Origin: JAHRVQ01 sp051278195 | GTDB taxonomy: Bacteria; Pseudomonadota; Gammaproteobacteria; Pseudomonadales; Azotimanducaceae | Length of the DNA stretch: 64,000 nt | Assembly (NCBI GenBank): GCA_051278195.1 | Contig: JBNMQM010000001.1 | Location: forward strand, 1 to 64,000 | Reading direction: 5' to 3' | In this document: one piece after another, positions 16,986 through 24,862 of the stretch | Position numbering within the stretch: position 1 is the first letter of the stretch | How the letters are laid out: every line of letters starts with the position of its first letter | The notes under the pieces: model-generated | Databases searched by the model: none | What the model was told of the DNA's origin: nothing | What the model saw: only the letters and a program-made list of their open reading frames with translations | Translations under genes and position numbers: made by a program

Positions 16986-18521
16986 ATGGCGACCATTCTA
17001 GAAGACGTTTCTCGTACCTTTTCCGAATACCTGCTGATCCCGCGCCTGACGCGCAAAGGGCAGCGTGCTGACTTGGTCGATCTGGCGACGCCCATATCCT
17101 CCGTAGAGCCAAACGGTGCGCCGAGGTTGAGGCTCAACGTGCCCGTCGTTTCTGCGTGCATGCAGGCAGTCTCTGGCTCAGATCTAGGCATTTCCCTTGC
17201 TCGACAGGGTGGGTTAGCGTTTATATTTTGCTCTCAGCCGATAGAGCAGCAAGTTGAAATGTTGCGGCGGGTTAAAACTCATAAGGCGGGTTTTGTTGAA
17301 AGCGATTCCAATTGTAGCGTCGGGACGAGCTTGCAAGAAGTGATGGAGCTGATGCAGCACACTGGGCATTCAACGGTGCCGGTTACATCAGATGGAACCG
17401 CAACGGGACGGCTGGTAGGCATCATCACGGATAAGGATTTTTGGGAGTTTGAAGACGATCTCAGCAATTTGGTTGGCAATAGCATGACGCCGTTTGACTC
17501 GCTCATTTACGGTGAGGAGGGAATTTCCCTCAGAGAAGCGAATGAGCTCCTGCATAAACACAAGAAGGACTGCCTGCCGATTATCGATCGCCATGGTGCG
17601 TTGAATGCTCTGGTATTCAAAAAGGACTACGAGGATCACCGCCGTCATCCAATGGAATTGCTGGATGAGTCTAAGCGCTTGTGTGTTGGCGCAGCGATTA
17701 ACACCCACGATTATACCGAACGTGTGCCGGCCGTTTTGGCAGCAGGCGCGGACGCGTTATGTTTTGATTCATCGGACGGTTTCACCGAGTATCAGCTCGA
17801 AGGCATTCAATGGATTCGTGAGAACTTTGGTTCTGAGATTGTCATTGGGGGTGGAAACGTTGTCTCAGCCGAAGGGTTCGACTTTCTGGTTGAGGAAGGT
17901 GGCGTCGATTTCATTAAAGTGGGTATTGGCGGCGGCTCTATTTGCATCACTCGTGAGCAAAAAGGTGTCGGTCGAGGGCAGGCCTCTGCGCTGCTAGAGG
18001 TTGCTCAGCGACGTGACGAGTATTTCGAGCGAACCGGCCGTTATATCCCGATTTGTTCCGATGGAGGTTTGGCGAACGACACTCAAATCGTGGTTGCCCT
18101 GGCGATGGGTGCAGATTTTGTGATGATGGGGCGCTATTTTGCTATGACAGAAGAAAGCCCAACACCGAAGACCTCAATTAACGGCCAGATTTATAAGCCT
18201 TACTGGGGTGAAGGGACAAGACGCGCCCAGAACTGGCAGCGATATGATGATGGTATGAGCACCCGAAAAATGGTTTTCGAGGAAGGCGTCGATGCTTATG
18301 TGCCGCTGGTGGGCCCTCTCTCTGAGGTGCTAGATACAACGCTTTATAAGCTCAGATCGACTATGGTCAATATTGGTGCCGACTCTTTGGCAGAATTTCG
18401 TGATCGGTCGATTTTGACACTAGTATCTGAGCAATCTGTGGTCGAAGGCGGCACTTCGAACGTATTTCAATTTAAGTCTAATCGAGAAATCGAAGACGGT
18501 AGCTGGGGAGATCGCAGCTAG
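16986..18521 (+). CDS. guaB: IMP dehydrogenase, Tritrichomonas-like type
   Basis: Oxidises IMP to XMP in guanine nucleotide synthesis. The 511-residue protein has a TIM barrel interrupted by a CBS-pair region (about residues 95-220), the catalytic loop GGGSICITREQKGVGRGQ with Cys320, and the flap segment YWGEGTRRAQNWQRYD with Arg-Tyr. From memory these match the Tritrichomonas foetus enzyme (catalytic Cys319, same GGGSICITREQKG and NWQRYD motifs) much better than E. coli GuaB, which has GPGSICTTR. No guaA follows. It is preceded by a 267-bp spacer without a clear promoter. Confidence 0.9.
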   Translation: MATILEDVSRTFSEYLLIPRLTRKGQRADLVDLATPISSVEPNGAPRLRLNVPVVSACMQAVSGSDLGISLARQGGLAFIFCSQPIEQQVEMLRRVKTHKAGFVESDSNCSVGTSLQEVMELMQHTGHSTVPVTSDGTATGRLVGIITDKDFWEFEDDLSNLVGNSMTPFDSLIYGEEGISLREANELLHKHKKDCLPIIDRHGALNALVFKKDYEDHRRHPMELLDESKRLCVGAAINTHDYTERVPAVLAAGADALCFDSSDGFTEYQLEGIQWIRENFGSEIVIGGGNVVSAEGFDFLVEEGGVDFIKVGIGGGSICITREQKGVGRGQASALLEVAQRRDEYFERTGRYIPICSDGGLANDTQIVVALAMGADFVMMGRYFAMTEESPTPKTSINGQIYKPYWGEGTRRAQNWQRYDDGMSTRKMVFEEGVDAYVPLVGPLSEVLDTTLYKLRSTMVNIGADSLAEFRDRSILTLVSEQSVVEGGTSNVFQFKSNREIEDGSWGDRS

Positions 18522-18582
18522 TGAGGCGCGAATGATTAAGGTACAATTCGCGCGTTTTTTGTCACTGCACTAGGAAATAAAA

Positions 18583-19008
18583 GTGAATCGAGTAGCAAAG
18601 ATTATAGTTGTGTTGGGTGTTGCCCTCACCAGTGGTGTGCTTTCCGCAGGCACAGCAGAATTGAATATCGCAGAGCGACTGAAAAAAGTCGGTGAGGTTT
18701 GCATAGAAGGCCAATCTTGCGCCGATGCGGTGATGATGTCCGAAGGTGATTCAGGGTCGGGCAGTTTTGATGTTGCTGGCGCTTACGGTACCAGTTGCGC
18801 AACCTGTCATGCGATTGGCATTGCCGGCGCACCTAAGCTCGGTGATATCGCTGCATGGGAGCCAAGAATCGCGCAAGGCATGGATGTGCTTTACGACCAC
18901 GGCATCAATGGTTTGGCGCCTGCCATGCCAGCTAAAGGTATGTGTTTTACCTGTTCAGATGAGGATATTATGGCGCTCGTCGACTATATGGTTGATTCGG
19001 TACAGTAA
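18583..19008 (+). CDS. cytochrome c5 family protein
   Basis: Small periplasmic monoheme cytochrome. It has a signal peptide (VAKIIVVLGVALTSGVLSAG), a heme site CATCH preceded by GAYGTSC, a probable axial Met in APAMPAKGMC and the second Cys pair (GMCFTCSDE) characteristic of c5. The start is GTG 18583 with AGGAAA about 9 bases upstream. Length 141 residues is normal. It probably shuttles electrons to a terminal oxidase; the partner is not shown by the sequence. Confidence 0.9.
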   Translation: MNRVAKIIVVLGVALTSGVLSAGTAELNIAERLKKVGEVCIEGQSCADAVMMSEGDSGSGSFDVAGAYGTSCATCHAIGIAGAPKLGDIAAWEPRIAQGMDVLYDHGINGLAPAMPAKGMCFTCSDEDIMALVDYMVDSVQ

Positions 19009-19012
19009 CGCC

Positions 19013-20539
19013 CTACCATTGCCTAAAGGCCAGCGCCTCCACCAAGTGAGGCGTGGCCAAAGCTTTATCTCCCGACAAGTCTGCAAGGGTGCGGGCAATT
19101 TTAAGCACCTTGTAATAGCCTCGAGCCGACAACCCTAACTTTTGCATTGCGCCGTCCAACATCAATCGATCTGCGTTGCCGAGCTGGCAATACAGCTCTG
19201 TTTCCTTGCTTGATAGGTGCGCATTGGCACAGCCATTTCGTTTTATCATTGTCTGCCGTGCCTGCTTAACCTGCTCGACTGCCTCGTGATGCTCGTGTTC
19301 AAGATTGCCCGCTGGTTCCAATAGTGTGCCTCTGGGCAATGGCGGCACTTGAATGTGGAGATCTATTCGATCTAGTAGCGGGCCGGACACTCTGCCCCGA
19401 TATCTCTCAATTTGGTCCAATCGGCAGTCACAACGTGTTGTGCCGTCGCCACTGTATCCGCAGGGACAGGGGTTCATTGCCGACACCAGCTGGAATCTGG
19501 CCGGGTACGTGACCTGATGATTGGCGCGGCTAATCACTATCGCGCCGGACTCTAGTGGCTCTCGGAGAACCTCCAGAACATGACGGGAAAATTCAGGCAG
19601 CTCATCAAGAAATAACACACCGTTATGTGCAAGAGATATCTCACCGGGTAGCGGCGGGTTACCACCACCCACCAGCGCGACGCCAGAAGCGGTGTGATGT
19701 GGGTTTCGAAATGGGCGTGTTGCCCACTGCTCCGGCGCGAAGTTGAACCTTGAAACGGATTGCACGGAAGCCATTTCTAAAGATTCGTGTGGCTCCATAG
19801 GAGGCAGTAAGCTCGTCAGCCTGCTTGCAAGCATCGTCTTGCCTGTCCCCGGCGGGCCAATGAGAAGCAAATTGTGAGCGCCGGCTGCTGCGACGATAAG
19901 CGCTCGTTTGGCGAGGTACTGACCTCTAATATCGCTCAGTAGTAACGTTTGTTTTGATTGCACGTATGCTGGCTCGGGCGCGTAATGAGGGCCCCTTGCT
20001 TGGGTAAGGTACTCAACAACCTCGCCGAGGGAGGCGGCCAAATTAACGGCGACATCGCGCACCAAACTGGCCTCTGGTTGGTTGTCAGTTGGTATGGTGA
20101 GTTCTCTCTGGCTTCTCTGACTCTGGAAAATTGCCGGGAGAACGCCATGTACGCCGCGCAGCTCGCCCCCCAGAGCGAGCTCCCCCATAAATTCCTTACC
20201 TGCGATCGTTGCTGGTTCTAGCTGACCTGATGCGGCTAAAACACAAAGCGCGATGGCAAGATCATACCGCCCCCCTTGCTTGGGCAAATCTGCAGGCGCC
20301 AGGTTGATTGTGACGCGGCGGGACGGAACTGTGAATCCCGCATTTTTGAGAGCGGATTTAACACGATCCTTACTTTCCCTAACCGCTGTTTCCGGCAATC
20401 CAACAATAATAATCTGTGGCAGGCCAGAAGCTATATCTGCTTCAACAGTCACCAATGGTGCGTCTATGCCCACCTGGGCGCGTGAATAGGTTCGAGCAAT
20501 CGGCATGGCTAAACCATGCGACAATTCACTTTCAAGCAT
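19013..20539 (-). CDS. comM: YifB/ComM family Mg-chelatase-like AAA+ ATPase
   Basis: Hexameric helicase-like ATPase that promotes branch migration during natural transformation in related bacteria. It has an N-terminal Lon-like domain (ITVE-type start, GLPETAVRESKDRV, INLAPADLPKQGGRYDLAIAL), Walker A LLIGPPGTGKTMLASR, Walker B GVLFLDELPEF and a C-terminal domain. ATG 20539 is preceded by GGGGAG; the ATG at 20506 would match the shortest family start, and 20578 is also open. It is divergent from glnK across a 361-bp control region. Confidence 0.92.
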   Translation of the reverse strand: MLESELSHGLAMPIARTYSRAQVGIDAPLVTVEADIASGLPQIIIVGLPETAVRESKDRVKSALKNAGFTVPSRRVTINLAPADLPKQGGRYDLAIALCVLAASGQLEPATIAGKEFMGELALGGELRGVHGVLPAIFQSQRSQRELTIPTDNQPEASLVRDVAVNLAASLGEVVEYLTQARGPHYAPEPAYVQSKQTLLLSDIRGQYLAKRALIVAAAGAHNLLLIGPPGTGKTMLASRLTSLLPPMEPHESLEMASVQSVSRFNFAPEQWATRPFRNPHHTASGVALVGGGNPPLPGEISLAHNGVLFLDELPEFSRHVLEVLREPLESGAIVISRANHQVTYPARFQLVSAMNPCPCGYSGDGTTRCDCRLDQIERYRGRVSGPLLDRIDLHIQVPPLPRGTLLEPAGNLEHEHHEAVEQVKQARQTMIKRNGCANAHLSSKETELYCQLGNADRLMLDGAMQKLGLSARGYYKVLKIARTLADLSGDKALATPHLVEALAFRQW

Positions 20540-20615
20540 TGTGCTCGATCTCCCCGTTGCCGGTTGAGGTTTTGTCATTTCAGGTTGTAGGAAATTGCCT
20601 CACGGGTAACTTTAC

Positions 20616-20630
20616 GCACCGTTATGGAAC
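20616..20630 (+). promoter_or_regulatory. NtrC-like binding site, upstream copy
   Basis: GCACCGTTATGGAAC matches the NtrC dyad GCACCA-N3-TGGTGC at 12 of 15 positions by eye. It lies exactly 30 bp (about three helical turns) from the next copy, as in paired NtrC enhancers. Confidence 0.5.
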
Positions 20631-20645
20631 AACTATGGTGCAACC

Positions 20646-20660
20646 GCACCACAACCGTGC
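20646..20660 (+). promoter_or_regulatory. NtrC-like binding site, downstream copy
   Basis: GCACCACAACCGTGC has the GCAC-N7-GTGC spacing of the NtrC dyad. It is centred about 100 bp upstream of the start point predicted from the sigma-54 promoter at 20726-20742. Confidence 0.6.
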
Positions 20661-20725
20661 TTCTCATTTGCTGAAAAATGTCACTCACTGAGCCTAAGGT
20701 GTTGATATACCGTAAGATTGGCAAC

Positions 20726-20742
20726 TTGGCATGGTCGATGCT
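20726..20742 (+). promoter_or_regulatory. sigma-54 promoter of glnK
   Basis: TTGGCATGGTCGATGCT carries GG at 20728-20729 and GC at 20740-20741 with the required 10-base gap, and fits TGGCACG-N4-TTGCW with two mismatches. Transcription should start near 20753, leaving a leader of about 148 bases before glnK, in which I see no further gene. Confidence 0.75.
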
Positions 20743-20900
20743 GTATAGTCCTACGAAAGGCGCGACGATCTACCAGGGTGTAGACGGCTTGGGTCGCCAA
20801 CAGAAATGAAAGCTAATAATGACGAGTCGAAGGCCAGCATTGGAAAGCGTCTCGAAATTAGATACATTCATAACTAACTGATCCTGATGATGGAGGACAC

Positions 20901-21239
20901 ATGAAATTAGTCACAGCAATTATTAAACCATTCAAGCTGGACGATGTAAGAGAAGCGCTATCAGAAATATCTGTACAGGGTATGACGGTAACTGAGGTTA
21001 AGGGTTTCGGTCGACAGAAAGGGCATACCGAACTCTATCGTGGTGCTGAGTATGTGATCGACTTTTTGCCGAAGGTCAAAATTGAAGTTGCGATTTCAGA
21101 TGAAAACCTTGATGGCGTCATTGAAGCGATCAGCGCTGCAGCGAATACCGGGAAAGTTGGTGACGGTAAGATTTTTGTGACGACACTTGATGATGTCATT
21201 CGAATCCGCACCGGTGAAACTGGCGGGGAAGCCGTTTAG
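20901..21239 (+). CDS. glnK: nitrogen regulatory protein P-II
   Basis: Trimeric signal protein sensing 2-oxoglutarate and ATP/ADP, controlled by uridylylation. The 112-residue sequence has the T-loop Tyr51 in ELYRGAEYVIDFLPK and the C-terminal signature TGKVGDGKIFV. It has a strong ribosome site GGAGGAC. The sigma-54 promoter with NtrC-like sites points to the nitrogen-starvation-induced GlnK role rather than GlnB. The usual partner amtB is absent downstream; a terminator follows instead. Confidence 0.93.
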   Translation: MKLVTAIIKPFKLDDVREALSEISVQGMTVTEVKGFGRQKGHTELYRGAEYVIDFLPKVKIEVAISDENLDGVIEAISAAANTGKVGDGKIFVTTLDDVIRIRTGETGGEAV

Positions 21240-21281
21240 GCAAATCGTCTAGGCCAAAGTTCTCCTTCGAAGACCCCTCTG

Positions 21282-21309
21282 GAGGCGCTTATTAGCGCCT
21301 CTTTTTTTT
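21282..21309 (+). terminator. rho-independent terminator after glnK
   Basis: GAGGCGCT (21282-21289) and AGCGCCTC (21294-21301) form a perfect 8-bp stem around TATT, followed by eight T. Confidence 0.92.
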
Positions 21310-21472
21310 GCACCACGTTAACGCGCCACGTTGAGGTGCACTCCTAGTTCAGCCGTTCAGTTCGGCTTTTTGCATCGTTAAATTATGCTAGGAATTGCGT
21401 TAATAAGCCGGTTTTGGCACTGATTATTTTTGCGCGATAAAATAGTGCGGCCCTTGTGCAAAGGCGAAAACT

Positions 21473-21489
21473 TGCACCAAATAAGCGCA
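21473..21489 (+). promoter_or_regulatory. NtrC-like binding site upstream of the TorF-like porin gene
   Basis: TGCACCAAATAAGCGCA matches TGCACCA-W3-TGGTGCA at 14 of 17 positions, including a perfect left half. It is centred about 100 bp upstream of the start predicted from the sigma-54 promoter at 21554-21570, the same geometry as at glnK. Confidence 0.55.
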
Positions 21490-21553
21490 AAGTTGCCGCC
21501 CGTCTTTGTCGGTAAATCTTAATAAATCCTTATTATTCAATTAGATGTGTGTG

Positions 21554-21570
21554 TTGGCCTGCTCTTTGCT
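21554..21570 (+). promoter_or_regulatory. sigma-54 promoter of the TorF-like porin gene
   Basis: TTGGCCTGCTCTTTGCT has GG at 21556-21557 and GC at 21568-21569, 10 bases apart, and fits TGGCACG-N4-TTGCW with one clear mismatch. The predicted start near 21581 leaves a 55-base leader. The rest of the 396-bp gap after glnK holds only the terminator and the NtrC-like site. Confidence 0.75.
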
Positions 21571-21635
21571 GTTGGGTATGCAGCTATGAGTAATTCACGT
21601 TACTTGCGCTGTCGAAAATAATTGAGGAGAAATAC

Positions 21636-22289
21636 ATGAAAGCAATGACTCGAATTGTCGCGGCTGCAACTTTAGTTGCTGGCGCGATGTTCTCTACGAA
21701 CGCATCAGCCGAGGTGTCTTACAACATCGGCTACATGTCTGAATACGTCTTCCGCGGTTTTGTACAGAAGAGTTCTTCTGCCAGCGCCGGAGCGGATTAC
21801 GAAAACGGTGGATTTTATGCTGGTACTTGGGCGGCTGACGTCGGTGACGGTCTTGAAATCGATGGGTACTTTGGCTACGGCATTGAAACCGAATCTGGTT
21901 TAAGCGCAAGTCTTGGTTTTACTGGCTATTACTACACTGGCGATACCTTCGATGACACTTATGAAGAGATTAATCTGAATCTGGGTTATGGCATCTTTGG
22001 GTTGGAATATTCTTTTGGCGAGCACGACAATCTTGGCGGCTTCGAAGAAGACTATGACTACTTAGCGTTGACCGTCGCATTAGAAAACGGCTTTTATGGC
22101 ACATACGGAACGTTTGGGGACGAACTGGATGGTTCACATATCGCGATTGGCTACGGTACAACGATTGCTGACTTTGATGTTGGCATAGAAGCAATATTTG
22201 CAGATGATGATATCTGTCAGGCAACTAGCTCTTCGGGTTCTTGTGAAAATGAAGAGTCTTTAGTGTTCACGCTGGGTAAAAGCTTCTAA
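21636..22289 (+). CDS. TorF family putative outer-membrane porin (TIGR02001-like)
   Basis: A 217-residue exported protein with a signal peptide ending STNASA and alternating aromatic beta-strand patterns (YNIGYMSEYVFRGFVQ, YFGYGIETESG, GFTGYYYTGDTF), ending in an aromatic FTLGKSF typical of outer-membrane barrels. The opening VSYNIGYMSEYVFRG is the hallmark of the TIGR02001 family. In relatives such genes sit beside glnK-amtB. With its own sigma-54 promoter it may admit a nitrogen compound under starvation; the substrate is unknown. Confidence 0.82.
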   Translation: MKAMTRIVAAATLVAGAMFSTNASAEVSYNIGYMSEYVFRGFVQKSSSASAGADYENGGFYAGTWAADVGDGLEIDGYFGYGIETESGLSASLGFTGYYYTGDTFDDTYEEINLNLGYGIFGLEYSFGEHDNLGGFEEDYDYLALTVALENGFYGTYGTFGDELDGSHIAIGYGTTIADFDVGIEAIFADDDICQATSSSGSCENEESLVFTLGKSF

Positions 22290-22311
22290 ATCTGGTTTTT
22301 ATGAGTACGAC

Positions 22312-22343
22312 AAAAAGGCTCCCTACCCTGGGAGCTTTTTTTT
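22312..22343 (+). terminator. rho-independent terminator after the porin gene
   Basis: GCTCCC (22318-22323) pairs with GGGAGC (22330-22335), extended by flanking A and T tracts, ending in a run of T. Confidence 0.85.
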
Positions 22344-22457
22344 GCCTAAAAGTTTTATCGAAGGGTTGTTCTGGAGGGAGAGTTCGTTCAAAAATTGAAA
22401 GATCGCCGCCCTAAGCTATAACTAATAGCGACAACCTAACTCAAATGGAGGTGAGCT

Positions 22458-22655
22458 ATGGCAAAGACGCAACGTGTTAGCGACGACGCTAAAAGCGTTA
22501 ACACATTAAATGCCAAAGAGAGAATTCGCGGTCAACTCAATATGGATATCGAAGCGTTCCTATCAAAAGGCGGCGCGATTACTGAAGTTGAACTTAACGT
22601 GAGCGCTGATCCGCCGATTAAACCGGCCAGTAAGTATGGTGGCCGCTCAATCTAG
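22458..22655 (+). CDS. short SutA-like RNA-polymerase-binding protein
   Basis: A 65-residue protein whose second half (IEAFLSKGGAITEVELNV, then ADPPIKPASKYGGRSI) closely resembles, from memory, the C-terminus of Pseudomonas SutA, which binds RNA polymerase and boosts expression in slow growth. SutA has a long acidic N-terminal region; here it is replaced by a mildly basic start of about 28 residues. GGAGGTGAG gives a strong ribosome site. Nearby glnK and comM fit the recalled Pseudomonas neighbourhood. Homology is fairly clear; conserved function is inference. Confidence 0.72.
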   Translation: MAKTQRVSDDAKSVNTLNAKERIRGQLNMDIEAFLSKGGAITEVELNVSADPPIKPASKYGGRSI

Positions 22656-22701
22656 CAGAGGCCATTGTAGGATCTGTTATCGACAGTATGCTAAATCGGA
22701 A

Positions 22702-22730
22702 TTCAATCATTAGGCGCAAACTCCTATAAT
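22702..22730 (+). promoter_or_regulatory. sigma-70 promoter of thrC
   Basis: A perfect -10 TATAAT at 22725-22730 lies 17 bases from a weak -35 TTCAAT at 22702-22707, 30 bp upstream of the thrC start. Confidence 0.5.
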
Positions 22731-22759
22731 CTACGCCTTACTTCGAGGCGTGTCGTGTT

Positions 22760-24127
22760 ATGAAATATAAAAGTACCCGAGGCGGTGTCTCAGATATCAG
22801 CTTTAAGGACGCTGTAATGATGGGCCTAGCTTCCGATGGTGGCTTGCTGGTCCCCGACGCGATTCCCGATCTTACTTCTCGCCTACCGTCCCTTGTCGGT
22901 CTCAGTTACCCGGAGTTGGCGACGGAGATAATGTCGCACTTTATTAGCGACATTTCCCGTGATGACCTTGCGAGTTTGGTCGAGCGAAGCTACCAAAGCT
23001 TTAGTGACGATAAGGTTACGCCGCTGGTTCAGGTGGGCGACCTCCATATTTTGGAGTTGTTCCACGGCCCAACGTTGGCATTTAAAGATGTCGCGCTGCA
23101 GTTCCTTGGCAATGTCTTTGAGCTCATCCTTCAAGAGCGGCAAACTCGAGTGAAGATCCTTGGGGCAACGAGTGGTGATACCGGTAGCGCTGCCATCGCA
23201 GGTATTCGCGGCAAGGACAATATTGATATTTTTATTATGTTCCCAGAGGGCAAGACCTCTCCCCTGCAAGAGCTTCAGATGACGTCGATCCTGGACAGCA
23301 ATGTCCACAATATAGGTATTGATGGAAGTTTTGACGATTGCCAACAAATTATGAAAACTATTTTTTCTGACCTGCCTTTTAAAGAAACGCACAACCTCGC
23401 AGCGGTCAACTCAGTCAACTGGACTCGAGTATTGGCGCAGGTGGTTTACTTTTTTTCTGCCTACAGTCAACTGGGAGCGCCGGCCAAATTTGATGTCACT
23501 GTGCCGACGGGTAACTTCGGTAATATTTTTGCGGCGTATGTTGCAAAAAAAATGGGCTTACCGATCCGCCGCTTGCTGCTCGCAACCAATGCGAATGACA
23601 TTCTCTCGCGCTTTTTTATTAGCGGTGTATATGAACGGCAATCTGTTAACTTCACCCATAGCCCGGCGATGGACATCCAGGTAGCGAGTAACTTTGAACG
23701 GTATCTTTACTATTCGTTGGCAGAAGACGGCGATCGAGTGACCAGTTTTATGAAAGCATTCTTGGAAAACGGTACAGCACAGCTTCCTTTCAATACGCGC
23801 ACCTTTGACGAGTCGTTTGTTGCAGGTGCTGTCAGCAATGACGACACGCTTGCGATGATTCGACAGACCTATGCTGATCATGCCTACATTGCCGACCCTC
23901 ATACAGCCGTGGGACTTTGCGTCGCGAACGAGCATCTTGATGAAACCGTTCCAATGGTATGTCTGGCGACGGCTCACCCAGCCAAGTTCGATGACGTCAT
24001 GAAATTGGCCTTACCAGAAGTTGTCGTTTCTCATCCGACGCTGGAAGCATTGCGAGATCAGCCAACGCGAAAGCAGACGTTAGGTGCAGAGGTTGATGCT
24101 ATCAAGGCGCTGATTCAAGGGTTCTGA
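22760..24127 (+). CDS. thrC: threonine synthase
   Basis: PLP enzyme converting O-phosphohomoserine to threonine, the step after ThrB encoded at 8.5-9.4 kb. The 455-residue protein is of the longer ThrC type: starts MKYKSTRGGVSDISFKDAV, with the PLP Lys in HGPTLAFKDVALQFLG and phosphate-binding ATSGDTGSAAIAG and PTGNFGNIFAAYVAKKMGLP. In Pseudomonas thrC usually follows hom, which is not present here. It is followed by a 48-bp gap and a convergent gene. Confidence 0.96.
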   Translation: MKYKSTRGGVSDISFKDAVMMGLASDGGLLVPDAIPDLTSRLPSLVGLSYPELATEIMSHFISDISRDDLASLVERSYQSFSDDKVTPLVQVGDLHILELFHGPTLAFKDVALQFLGNVFELILQERQTRVKILGATSGDTGSAAIAGIRGKDNIDIFIMFPEGKTSPLQELQMTSILDSNVHNIGIDGSFDDCQQIMKTIFSDLPFKETHNLAAVNSVNWTRVLAQVVYFFSAYSQLGAPAKFDVTVPTGNFGNIFAAYVAKKMGLPIRRLLLATNANDILSRFFISGVYERQSVNFTHSPAMDIQVASNFERYLYYSLAEDGDRVTSFMKAFLENGTAQLPFNTRTFDESFVAGAVSNDDTLAMIRQTYADHAYIADPHTAVGLCVANEHLDETVPMVCLATAHPAKFDDVMKLALPEVVVSHPTLEALRDQPTRKQTLGAEVDAIKALIQGF

Positions 24128-24175
24128 TATCAGGGCTGTAGTTTGAATGGTAGTTTGAAAAACAGTCCAGAGGTT

Positions 24176-24862
24176 CTAATGGCGACTGAGTGTGTCGATT
24201 GCACCGGGAAGCTCTCGAATATTGAAGATGGTGATGTCAGGCTGGCTAATGCCAATCGGCTTATTGCCGTGATCTAGCCAGATTGTTTTCAATCCCACTT
24301 GATTGGCAGCATCGACATCTAACAACGGGTCATCGCCCACATAAACCATGCGGTGAGGATCGACGCCTGTGTGTGATAGTGCCTTTTTAAAGAGCGCAGG
24401 GTCCGGTTTGGGTGCGCCGACATCTTCTGCAGAGAAGGCAAAATCAAACAGATGAGAAAGGCCTATACGGTGTATGTCTGCATTTCCATTGCTGAGTGCG
24501 CCGAGGCGATGAGTCGTTTCTAACTTGCCAAGTACTTCAAGTGCGCCATCAAAAAACTCAATCTGATTCCGCGCGGCGAGAAAGACTTCAATCGCCTGAT
24601 CCGCAATCTCATCTGCCTGAGTAACGTCGCTGTTGATGAGTGCTTGAACAATGATCTGACGTCGTAGTTCGGTAATCTTTCTTACCAGCGATGGCTGCCT
24701 CTGCAAAACGTCGTGGCGTAGTTCCCGCATGCTCACAACGTCGTACCTAAGGTCTGGCGCAGCTTCAGCTAGCCACGCGTTCAGGGTCTGTTCTGCGCGA
24801 ATGATTACTGGTGTCACGGCCCAGAGCGTATCGTCAAGGTCGAACCCAATGACCTCAATCAC
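24176..24862 (-). CDS. HAD-family hydrolase (YigB-like phosphatase)
   Basis: Probably a small-molecule phosphatase; YigB of E. coli dephosphorylates FMN. The 228-residue protein has HAD motif I (GFDLDDTLW), motif II (ALSNGN), motif III Lys in GAPKPDPALFKKAL and motif IV YVGDDPLLDV. Its ATG overlaps the xerC stop by 4 bp, the same xerC-yigB order as in E. coli and Pseudomonas. The exact substrate is not shown. Confidence 0.88.
   Translation of the reverse strand: MIEVIGFDLDDTLWAVTPVIIRAEQTLNAWLAEAAPDLRYDVVSMRELRHDVLQRQPSLVRKITELRRQIIVQALINSDVTQADEIADQAIEVFLAARNQIEFFDGALEVLGKLETTHRLGALSNGNADIHRIGLSHLFDFAFSAEDVGAPKPDPALFKKALSHTGVDPHRMVYVGDDPLLDVDAANQVGLKTIWLDHGNKPIGISQPDITIFNIRELPGAIDTLSRH

Noticed and set aside
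19958..20221. Plus-strand frames opposite comM
   Set aside because: Antisense shadows of a conserved ATPase; several overlap each other in different frames.
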